64,000 bases of DNA from Diaporthe sp. PMI_573. Lineage: Eukaryota > Ascomycota > Sordariomycetes > Diaporthales > Diaporthaceae. This document shows positions 34,601 to 46,600 of the stretch, piece after piece. The notes below the pieces were generated by a model that worked only from the letters and a program-made list of their open reading frames with translations, made no database searches and was not told the origin of the DNA. Numbering within the stretch: position 1 is the first letter of the stretch; each line of letters starts with the position of its first letter. The stretch is taken from NCBI GenBank assembly GCA_021399435.1, contig JAJTUP010000001.1, positions 2,604,001 through 2,668,000 on the forward strand. The letters run 5' to 3'. The position numbers and the translations under genes were made by a program.

Positions 34601-37600
34601 AGAAAGATCGTTAGAGCGCAGATCTCGGTCCCACGAGAGACAGAGATCACCAAGCAGAAGCAGTGGTTGGGGCGCCACGGCCGCTGCTGTTGCCGGCATC
34701 GCCGCAGCTGCAGCGCTGTCCAAGGACGATGATCCTGAGCCGTCGAGCCGTGACCACCGCGCCAGGGACTCTATGGGCTCAAAGTCATCAGAAGGTTCAC
34801 GCTCCCCGCCTAGCCGCAAGGTATTGCCCAAAGGCACCGCACCGTCTCGAGTTCTGGACGATGAGCCTGAAGACGTACCGCCGGCTCCGGGGCCGAAGCC
34901 GGCCAGCCCGCGTGGCTCACAAATGCCGGGCGCTTTCGCAGATGACCTTGACTTCGCAGCGACGCTGGCTGCTGGATTGCAAGACACCGGTTTCGATCCA
35001 AACATAGTCATCGAGGACGCCGCGTACCGCAGACGCGACTCACCTCCTGGTTCGAATGAGCATACCGGTGTGTACATGCAGCCTTACTCTGAGACTGTGA
35101 CTGACCTTGGTGCGATTGATATCGAAGATCGCTCACGATCAGCACGGGAATCTGGTTATGTCATTGGTGAGCTGGCAGATACGCCCGCCAGTGAGAAAGG
35201 CTCGGCTTTTGATATGGCCGAGGGATCCTCCCGTCGACAGTCGAGGTCAGATAAGACACGATCTGTAGGCAGTGACAGCATTGAGGGGATTCATGACTCA
35301 GAAGATGAGTCTCCGAGGCTCAGCAAGAAGGAGAAGCGCAAGCTCGAGAAGGCCGCCCGCTCTGCAAAGATCCCCGAGGAAGAAGACCGTGCTTCTCAGC
35401 CAGTAGAGGCAGGCGAGGATGACTGGGAGGAGACGTCTACTGCGAGGAAATCCAAGAGATCATCCCAAAAGTCAAAACGAATTAGTGTCGGCTGGGATGA
35501 CGCGGATACGCCCGTAAACGATAGGCGTGTTTCTGTCCCAGTGGATGCTTTTGACGATCTCGACGACACCAAGCCGGTAAATACCGCGTGGGAAGAGCCG
35601 CAGAGGACAAGCAAGTCGAAGCGCGACTCCAAGGGCTACGACCTGGCCGACGATTCTTCTGATCGGCGGGAGAGACGCCGAGAAGAGAGAAGGAGATCTG
35701 ACTTCTACGAGCCGCTCGACAGGGACGTTTCTTCCGTGGTGTCTGATAACAGGCATGATGACCGATCGAACGGTCGTGGCCGCCACCAACACGACGATGA
35801 TAGGTCTGTAGTTTCCGCCCCAGACGGCAAGAGAGACAGCAAATCGGACAAGAGAAGCAGCAAAGAGGATAAGCGAAGTAGCGGTGGCTTCTGGGGCCTA
35901 TTGAAAGGTTCCAACGGCGTCGACGGCGAAAACCAGTCAAAAAAAGATAACGCCGGCACTCTTGGCGCGGGTGCCGGCGTAGCAGGAGCCGTGGCAGTTG
36001 CCTCTCTCGCAGCAGGCAGCCTTGCTTCGCGCTCTGATGCCGCCGAAGCTCCCCCGGAACAGGAGGAGACCCAACACGTCATCGTGGATGGCGAACATCC
36101 TTTCGAGCGGTTTACGGACAGTCCCAATCAAGGTATCGATGTCTTCGACTTCCAGGACCCGGAGATTACGCCTCGGGTCATCAAGCCCGCCATCGATCCT
36201 CAGTATGGCGATCTCCTCCCGCTGCCACCGAGTCCCAGCGAGGAACAGAAGTTGGACTTCGATTTCAGCGATGACTTGCCATCCCTGCCAGATAGCAGGC
36301 CTGCTACGCCTCCCGGCCAAGAAAAGCTGGTGCCGCGGGAAAAGGGCGAAAGCAGCCAGAAACGACCCGGGTTCGCGACACACTCCCGTCGCAGGAGCGC
36401 CTACGACATGCCCCTCAAGTCCCCGAGCCACACCGCGATCCCTATTGCATTCCGCATGGGCCAGCGGTCATCAATTCCATCCTCACCTAGAGTCGTCAGC
36501 AATCCTACCTCGGCACACCAATCACCTGCAGTGGGGTCCAATGAGACTTTCTCTCCCTCCGGCAAAAGGTCACCTCGGCCCCCATCTTGGGACAGACCGA
36601 CATCGTGGGAGAGCACTCGGGAGATCAAACCGCTCTACCTTATCGAGCGTTCGGCTCATGCTGGCCCTGACGGCGGGGACCAGGAAGGGGACGACAAGGC
36701 CGAGAACACACCGCTACCGCCGAGCAGAGAATCGGAATCACCTGCGCCTGAATTCGGAGACGGTGGCGATGCTGAAACGGAAGCACGTGCTCTCGAATCC
36801 GCGCCGCTCTTCGTCGATACTGCAGTGGCGAGGGCTGCTCCTCTTGGGTCTCAGGAACCAACGCCCAAAGGGCTCACGCAGACAGATTCTGGACTGCCAG
36901 ACTCGGCTCGAGAGTTTGGCACGACACCAAAGGATGCGAGTGGCCCCAGTCACATTGACTCTGGCCTACCTCACTCAGCCAAGGATGACGTCGACACCCC
37001 GTTCATGGCCGAACCGCACCAAAGCCCGTTGCTAGAATCGAGCTATGCTACACCTACTGGGTCCCCTAGTCCCGAAACCCAGGCACGGCCTCAAGTGCAG
37101 CGTGATGAGTCCACAGAGTCAGTTTCAGACTTCCAGGATGCTCTGGACAGACCTGCGCTTGTTGAGGAGGTCGATAGCAGCCGATTCCAGGATATCAGTC
37201 GCAACGGCGAGGACGAGCAGCCTCCCTACAAAGCGGAGGCTACTTCGGTAGATAAGCAAGACGGGCCAGGCCGCTTCTCATCCGCCCTGTCAATGCTGCC
37301 CGCTGCCGGTTTAGTTGGTGTCGGGGCTTTACTGGCACGTGGATCACGCGACGACACGACAACGAGCGTGGACGATCGCACTATCCAAGGCACTGAAGAA
37401 TCTGCTGCAAAATCAATAGATCAGCCAGGCGAGATCAACGTTGTTCCTGAGTTCGAAATGGGACAGGCCGTTTTGACAGCCCCTGGTGAGCTGGAGGACC
37501 GAGGGCAAGCTCCACCTACTGCAGGTGATGGCAAATCGGGTTCGGACACACCTTTGGACAATATCGAAGGTGCTGACGTCTTGGTGCCCCACGACTCACC

Positions 37601-40600
37601 TGCAACGCATGTGCGCCATGAAGAGATACTGCCAATCAGTAACGTACAGCTAGCCGACGACGCTCCCCGTGACGTTAGGGAATTCGAACCAGAGCAAGAG
37701 GCCGTTGTCACTAACGACACAAATGTCACTTCTCCGCCGTCAACTCAACTACTCGGCAATGATTCGATTGCGAGCCCGATACAGAGCCCAAAAGACATGG
37801 AAGCAATTAAAGAGACACCCGTTGACACGGTCGAATGGCCCGAGGAGAGCACGTCCAAGAAAAAGAAGGGCAAAAAGGGCAAGAAGAAGAACAGCATTGG
37901 CGCCGCTTCTCTTCCGTGGATGGCTGAACCAAGCGCAGGACCTTCTTCGGACGTGCAGCAAGGCACACTCATCCAGGAGGAATCAGTCTCAAAGGTCATT
38001 GAAGAGCCATCTGTCTTGCCGCATGCCACAACGACCTCATCAGAGCAAACATCCCAGGAGGCTACTAGGCCTGGCATGGAACCCAGCTTCGAGGAAACCT
38101 TTCCAAGGGGCGGTGAAGCAGACGATTCATCTACGCTTTACCAAATTCTTGGAGGAAACGAAGGTAGAGGTCTGACAGATGATCCACAAGGTTTGTCTGG
38201 CGCAGATGAGGTGTCTACCATACGGGACCCTGTTCACCAATCCCAAAGTCAGGATGATGAGCCCCAAGCTGGCGGTCACAGCCGGAGATTGTCCTCGGAC
38301 GGGAGGAGGCTGCGATCGTCACGCCGTAGCACGTTACCTCACGACATAGCGGACCGTGATGGATCACCAGACATCTTCCACAGCGGCGATGACGCTCCAG
38401 CCTTTGCTCGCAGCTCTCCTGGGCAGACACACAAGAAGACCAGGTCTCTACGGTCGTCCCGGAGATCATCCCTGGCTTCTGCGCACGGCTCAGACAGTGG
38501 CAATGGACCTAGGTCTGATGAAGCTCTGGCCTTTGGGCAACATGGTCCCGGCTCTGATGAGCACAAACAAGGGCAAGATGTTGAGCAAATTTCGCCAGTA
38601 CAGCATGAGATCGTCGTACAAGGTATCGAAACACCGCTAGAAGTCGTGGAACAACAGGTCTCTAGTCCGCTGAATGTGGCTGGGGAGCACAGCTTTGCCC
38701 AGCCCGGAGCCCATGACGAGCCTGAGGTGAAGGCATTTGGTAAAGTCGACGAAACCGCTTCTGCACAGCCCAAGCCTTTCACGGGTGAGGTTCAGCGCAT
38801 CGGAAGTCCGACCATTGAGGACCCACAAAGAGGCATCGAATTCGCCGAGAGCCATTTGCAAGAACTCACTCCAACAGTTGTTGAGCACACCTCGCCTACT
38901 TCGCCTGCAAGGGCGGAGGAAGGCAGCGCAGAAGGTCTTTCATCTAAGCCACTCGACGAGACCCCAGGTTTGACTGGACTACGCTCACTCCAGAACCCGC
39001 TAGTTGCAGGCGAGGAAGCTCTTCCTCCCCAAGGTGAAGCTGTTTTGCAGGAGAACTCACCAGACGAGCTCCCGACAGATGTATCCGGGGGAAAATTGCA
39101 GATCTCAGAGCCGGATCATGCTGCACACGATGACTTGCAACAGAAGGTAGAATACCTTCCTCCTGCCAGCCCGGTGGAGCAGACTGAGGAGCCATCCAAC
39201 CGTGCCAGCGTGGAAGAACCAAGGCGAGACATGCCTGGCTCGCCGCCGCGCCAAACTCAGGAATCCAGCGAGCTGGAGCAGTCTACCGCCCAAGACCTAC
39301 CTGCGTCGGAGCCACAAGAGATAGACCCGATTCTCGCTTCAGCGGAAGATGACAACTCTTTCTTTGTGAAAACGTCCAAGAAGGACAAGAAGAAGAAGCG
39401 AAAGAGCGGCACAATTATTGGTGAAGCTATTCAGCCTTCCGACACAGCGATGTCAGCGGGGCTCGAGTCCAACACGGAGCCAGTCGAGTCATCTGTCGAG
39501 CCACCCAGAAGCCATCAAGATGATGCCTGGTTGGAAGAGTCGTCCTCTATGGTCAAAGAAACCTCCTTGGAGCTCGCACAGCAGCCTGGCAGCACAGAAC
39601 CTGTTGATCCACGGGAGTTGAGCAAAGCAATGGAGCCGGAATCTGGTAGCAGCTGGTTAGCCGAGCCAACAATTCCTGTGAGCGAGGACAAAAGCCCCCT
39701 CGAGTCCCTCCACATCGCGGATACCACCGTCTTTCCAGTCCTGGATGATGTTCCCGCCGAGGCTCCAATCTCGGAGCTAGAGAAACCTGGCCTCGAATCA
39801 CAAGAGAAGTCCGCAGAGCTCCTCGATGAAGACGAGATAGCACGCCGCGAGGCCGAGGCCGATCTGATCCGCGACGAGGAGGCTGAAATGTCCAGGTTGC
39901 TGTCGAAAAAGAAGCTGAAACCCAAGGAAAAGACACGTCTCAAGCAATTGAAAGCCATTGCCGACATACGCGCTGACGAGGCTGCGGCCGCGGCAAAAAC
40001 AACACCCCAACCAGACATGTCTGAGGGTCAAGGCCCCGGCAGTCCAATTCAGCAACCTGTGGCAGGGGAAGCCACTTCTCCCGTGGCCGAGGAGCCGATT
40101 CTTACCAAGGAGGAGGCCACTGCTGGTTCGAGTACTCTCATCACGGACCCGCCACCGCCTCAGCCAATTGTTGTGTCTGAAGACACTGTCCCAGCCAGCT
40201 CGAATATCGTCACCCCGGTTGAGCAGGTCTCTTCGCACTACAAAGAAGTTCCCGGAACTAGCTCTACATTCGAAGATGCTGTGTCGCAGCTCGACGAGTC
40301 CACCCGGCAGAGGGAGCCTCGACCAGAAATGGAAATGGTCGAGGACGCAGAAGATCTCGCCCGTCGTGAGGCTGAAGTTGCCCTGATCCGAGATGAGGAG
40401 GCTGAACTCTCCAGGCTCGAAAACAAGAAGAAGCCCAATAAGAAGGACAAAGCACGCATGAAAGTTCTGAGGTCCAACTCTGAACAACGCGCTCGGGAAG
40501 CAGAATCTTTTGCCCAGCAAAACATTGAGGAACAAGACGCCGCAGAACTGGAAATGCCTATCCCTAAAGCTCACACAGGAAGCAGCTCGCAGTTGCAAGG

Positions 40601-43600
40601 GGAAGACAGCACTCGCGACCCCGCTAGTCAAGAAACGCGTGAGATGAGCACTGATGACCCGCTGTCCTTTGAAGACGTGATTCAAACTTCAGACCAAATC
40701 AGCGCCAGCACCCACCCACATATCGACAGCAATTCCAGTCCTCAAGAGGGTGACTTGGGGGCGGAAAACGTCGGAGAGAGCTCTGAGACACAGCTACAGA
40801 CACAAGAATTGAGCCAGCCCCAGGCTGCGCCCTCGCCAGACGAGGCAACGGCTGGCACTGGGCCGTCTCAGTTTGAGGAGAGTCTAGTAGAACAGCCTGA
40901 CCAGCAAGCCAAGCCAGAAAGCACCCAGAGAGACAACGCCCAGATACCCCAAATTCTCGTCGAGGACACAAGCTCTCAACTTGACCCGCTTCATGATGAG
41001 AAGCGCAGTGCGGACACACTTGAGTCTGAAACGAAATGGGATAGTCAGCCACATGTCGAGGGATCTGTCCGAGAATTTACTGAAGCGCAACCTTTAGAGG
41101 GCATTAATGATATGGCTGGAGCTCAAATTGAAAGCTCAAGCCAAGCTCGAGATGACGGCCTACCTTCTGAAGTCCAAGAGGACGTCGTTGCCACTGGCAT
41201 TCATCCTGAGCAAGCAAGTCAAGCCCCAGCTCAGGAGCCTATACTCGCCTCGGACTTGCCAGAGACTGACCGGGGGGCCAACACCAGCAGTCCTTTTGGT
41301 GAATCTGAGCAGCCTGCAGTCACTGTCACTGAATTGCCCCAAGATGCAGAGTCGGAGTGGCCAGTCACGACCAAGAAGTCCAAGAAGGACAAGAAAAAGA
41401 AGCGCAAAGGCACTCTCTCCGACGGCAGTGGCCAGAACTTTGGCACAGTGACCCCCTTCTTTGATGCGAGTGAGCAATCACCAGTCGTCGAATCTCGCAA
41501 TTTGTCTGAGACGGTGCCAGGAGGCAGTGGAGGCGTGCCTCAGCCTAGCTCATTCGAATCAGAAGTTATCGAACAGAGCCAACAACCTAGTGCCAGCCTC
41601 GCCTTAGACGACGACAAATTCAAGGACTTCCAAATGGAGACTACGGCAGACCAGTCACTGGAAGTTAACGTCCCGGATCAGCAAGACACGAGCCTTAGCG
41701 TTGGGGAATCCATCCCAGCCCAAGGATTCAGCAGTGACCATAAAGTCAGGGACTTGATGGAAAAGACTACAGCTGACCAACCATTGGAAAGTACTGTCCA
41801 AGAGCCTTCTCAGGCGGAGCCAGAGCAAATTGCTTTCGATGAAGAGCCTGGCTTCAAACCTGTGTCCAAGAAATCGAGAAAGGACAAGAAAAAGAAGCGC
41901 AAGAACACGATCCCAGAAGACACCTCATTGGATCCAGGCTTAGCAACGCCAATCGCGAGTGACGAGCCGGAGCAGCCATCCAGCCTTGCAGAGACATCCG
42001 GCATTTTGGAGGACGAACGAGCCACCACACAACGGTCATCCATGCCACTGGACTTGACCGCAGACCCAGGTCCGATGCCGTCGACAATTGAAGAGACCCT
42101 GGCCAAGGAGTCGCCAGTGATGGTGACCGCGCAATCTGCTGAGGAGCAATCCTTACCACGCAGCGTCAGTGGAGAGCAGCCGTCAACATCGCCCAATCTT
42201 GAAGAGATTTCTACGAGAATCCCAGAGCCAGAGCCAGAGCAGCATACGCATGTCGATTCTGAGGAAGGCATAAAGCGCGAGAAATCGCAGTCCGGAACCG
42301 TCTCGCCCGTGAACGAATTTGGCGAACCATCCTTCCCTTCCGAACCTGCTGCGATTCAAGAGACAAATCTCGGAAGCACTCAAGAGCCGGTGTTGCCGCT
42401 TGTGCAGCCTTCTGAGCCTGAGAGGATGGCCTCCAGTGACTTCACAGATGGCCCTCCCGTGCCTACTGAGCATGAGGATGTGCACCCTCCCGCACACCTG
42501 CCAGAATCAGAAGAACGACACTCCACTTCTCGACACGGCTCCGGGACTGAAAGGCCGCATGTCGAGCTAGATAAAGCCAGCCTACCTAGTCGAAAGAGCG
42601 ACGGCTGGGGCTTCCTCGCAGGTGCTATCGCCGGCGCTGGCGTGGCTACGACGTTCCCTGAGGGTCGTGAGAAATCTCCCGAGCGTGATGCATCCCCAGA
42701 GGACGTCTCCGCTGGACACAGTCCTCTTCAAACTGTTGTAACAGACACGCATGCGCCACGCCCTAGCTTCAGCTTCGCGGATGCTGTTGAAACTGCCTCG
42801 GCGTCCGGCCCCAAGGGCCAAGAGCAATGCCAAGCCACCGACATCAGCCCGGACCAAGCCCGAAGCGTATCCTTCACGGTCGGAGAAAGAGGTCCGTCGG
42901 ATGATAATTCTCAAGAGCCACGGCCAATCCAGCAAGACACTTCGGACGTAACCATTGCACCCGAGGAAAGCCAAGAAAAAGAACCTGCGGGCCGCAGCCT
43001 CGATGTGGTGGATATTCCTTCGCCTAGCACTCAAATCCCGTTGGAGAAAGACACCAAACAAGAGGAAGTGCTCACCTCCAATGACCTCACCCAAGACCCG
43101 GGCAACTTCAAGGGAGTAGCTGCCGACCTTCAGAGCTCGCCACCAGAAGGGCAGGCTACACCTTCGGGGCCTCAACCTCAGCTTGACGACTGGACACAAG
43201 CGTCTTCTTCCAAGAAAAAGAAAAAGAAGGACAAGAAAAGGAAGAACTCCAGCATTCCATGGTCAGAAGCTGAAAGCGGTGCCCAAACGCCTGTCGCCGA
43301 AGAACCAAGTGAGGCTCGGGATGGCATCATTGATATCGATGAACGCCAAACGAGCTTGGATGTTGCTGACCTCGTTCGCTCTCAAGATAGATTGGCTAAG
43401 CACCCAGAGCCAGAGGCAGAGGCAGAGGTTAGAGCAACCGAGGAGCGGATCATTGCTCCTCTCGCCGGCGACGAAATCGGCGAGCCAGTGTCCTTGGAAG
43501 GCGTGCCACAACCCGAAACTACAGAAATTGCTGGGGACACACTCGCGTCGCCGGATTTGCACAGCACAGGTGGCGATCGTGGCGACACTTCCGTGGCAGG

Positions 43601-46600
43601 AGGGAATCAAGCGCTCGATGACCTTGGCCCAGGACAGATCCAGAAGGACGTCACAATTAGCAGCCCAGTTTTGGACTCCAAAGTCGACAACAGGAACGAA
43701 CAAGTCGTGCCGGCAACTCCGCCTCGTGAAGAGACGCTCGTCTCTACCGGACAGGCACAAGAGCCGTCGGATCATGGGGCACAAGAGCACGATGGCCTTG
43801 CTCCTGAAATCAGTTCCGCATCAACAGACGCCTTCGCAACCCCATTGCAACTTCCGACCGTACCGCAAGAAGATGAGTTTTGGGCTGCTCCAGTGGACGA
43901 CCAACCCTTAGACCTTTCCGCCGCGAGGGACTCTAGCAATGATGACACCCAAACTGGCATTGGTCTCAGCCGGTCATTTGAGCCCGAAACTGAGTCGCCC
44001 ACTACGGTGCATCAAATCACTGCAGAACCAGCAGATACACCGGCAGAGCAAAACCTCGAGCCAACGTCTGAAGACTTGTGGGAAACTATCCCCAAGAAAT
44101 TGTCCAAAAAGGAAAAGCGCAAGGCCAAGAAGGGCTCTCTGTCAACCAGTGTGCCAGAACTCACGACAGCCACTCCTGAAAATGATACTCAGATCTCTAA
44201 GGGGCCAGCACCAGACATACTTGATCTTTCCTCTCAGCAAAGATCTCCGATTCTTGGACAAGGAGACGACACTTTGGAGCAAGATGTGGACAAGATTGAC
44301 CTGGGTCGCTCGCTTGAGCCCGAAAGTGAGCCAATACATACGCACCCACAGGAAGAACAGCCATCCCAGGTCCAGAAAACTTCAGTGGAAGAGACGCCTG
44401 TTCTTTCTCGCAAAACATCGAAGAAAGAAAGGAGGAAAGCGAAGAAGGCGTCTCTTTCTGCCTGGGAAGACGACATCGCCGAGCCAGTGGAACTTAGCCA
44501 GTCTCAACCACCGATCACAGTGGAGACGCAGGCCCAAGACATCCCGACCACTTCCAGTCCTATCATGGATCCAGAATTGGGGCAAAAGGAGCCGACTCAA
44601 TTATCCGTTTCTGATGAGCCACAGCTGGAGAAACAGGTCTACGAAGAGACTGGACCCTCTATTGCGAAGGATGTCACAGCCGAGGAAGAATGGGCTGCTC
44701 CGATATCCCGTAAGAAATCGAAGAAAGACAAGAAGAAGAAGGGCAAACAGTCCTCTTCGGGATCGGTTTCGGGCAATCAAACACCTGCAGTCGTGGAAGC
44801 GCCCATTGTGCATGCTGTGGAGGCTGTCGAGAGCGGCGAACCCGTTTCAGAGCCCTCTGCCACTACGGTTGTACCTACAGGAGATATCAGTGGATCTGAG
44901 GATCGCAATGATCCTCGGTCATCGGAGACGATCACCTCTGTGCCGGACAACAACTCCAGTGACGATAAATCATCCGATCGAGCCGTTGAAGACACCAGCG
45001 CCTCTCAAGGACATAGAGATCATCGATCTGCGGAACTCTACCTGCCTCTGGGAGGTGCTAATGATCAGACGCTCATTGGATCTAGCAGAGACGCCAGCAC
45101 GCCGTCTCATCACAGCGATCATCGGTCTGCGGAGTTTTATGTCCCTGGAGGTGAACGAAGCCTCGAGGTACAGGGGCCAACCATAATTGAGGATGACTGG
45201 GACATTCCGAGCGACGGCCAATCCAAGAATAGCAACAAGGCCACCAGCTCGTGGATCGACAGGACCCCGACTCTCAGCACGACCATGAAAGGAGTTCATC
45301 ACACTGACAAATACCTTGATGCAGCATCCAGGAAAGATGCGGAGAGTTCAAAATTCCTTAGGTCGCCCGACAGCCGTGGCAAGGAATTGGAGAAGATGCA
45401 ACCCAGCCCAGACCTTTGGGATGACGAAGATTATTTTAAGCCAAAGCCCGCCAATCTCGCCGCGGGTGACCAGGAGCCTTTTACCAAGTTTGACATCCAC
45501 CCGGCAGTGACTCGCGGGCTCAACACAAGCCCAGACAGGCGTGTAGGAGAAGAGCGCCCCCTAGTCGGTCTCGGACTGATCCACCGCCATTCCTCGATAT
45601 TCAGGGAGGACGAGGGCCACGTGCCCAAACTGCTCACGATGACCAGTGACAACGTCTCGACGGATTCGGTAGCAATTCAGGAGACAGAGGAAGCACCTCC
45701 GGGCGAATCTTCGCAGCTAGGTGCACTGACAAGGAGTGCCACCGTTCCAGAACGCCCTGGCAGCAGCCGATATTACGACGAGGGACTGAATCCTGCAGTA
45801 AAGCAGGTGAACACAAAGCAATGGTTCACTTTCGAAACAGGTCCTGCACATGGAGCCAATGTGCCCTTAGCCCGAAGTGTGTCCCCTGACAACCTGAGGC
45901 CAATATCGCCTGGCTTGCCGAGATCGCCACAATTCCCGCCACCCAGATCACCACAGCTCTCACCAGGGCTCTCGCCACAACCGTCGCCTAGATCGCCACA
46001 TTTCCCACCACAACCGTCGCCCAGGTCACCACAGTATTCGCCACGAGATTCCTCGAGTTTTGAAGCCGCCAGAGACCCATCCAAGAAGGGCAGTGTAGCC
46101 GCGCTGGCCGAGAGATTTGGAGGCGGCAAGAAAGCCACTGGTAAGACACAATTAGTTTCTGATTATGTCGACAATCACACCTTCCAGGAGGATGACCTTT
46201 TCGATGAACCTGCCATGCGGGAAGGGGCCGAACACAAGCCCCTCCAAGGCTCCCGCTTGGACGTGGATTCAGGCGACTCCTGGGCCGTCCCTGACACGAA
46301 CCTTGAGGAAGAACAATCAGATCCTGACATGCAGAATTCAGGGCAGGGAGCAGCAGCGACCTCGCACGGTAGGGAGCCAACAACACCCGGCAGCGACAAT
46401 GTGAGTGAACCACGCTCACAGCCTGACATAGATGCCGGAAAGTTTACGCCTCAAATCTCAGACCAAGAAAGCCGAGAAGCGGAAATCCCTCTGGAATCTG
46501 TGGTCGTAGAAAGCCCAGTCCTCGGCTCCCAGCCCTCTGTCGACTATCCCATAGACGAGCAGCAATCTCCGGTCACATCACCGCGCGAATCGCCCGAAGC

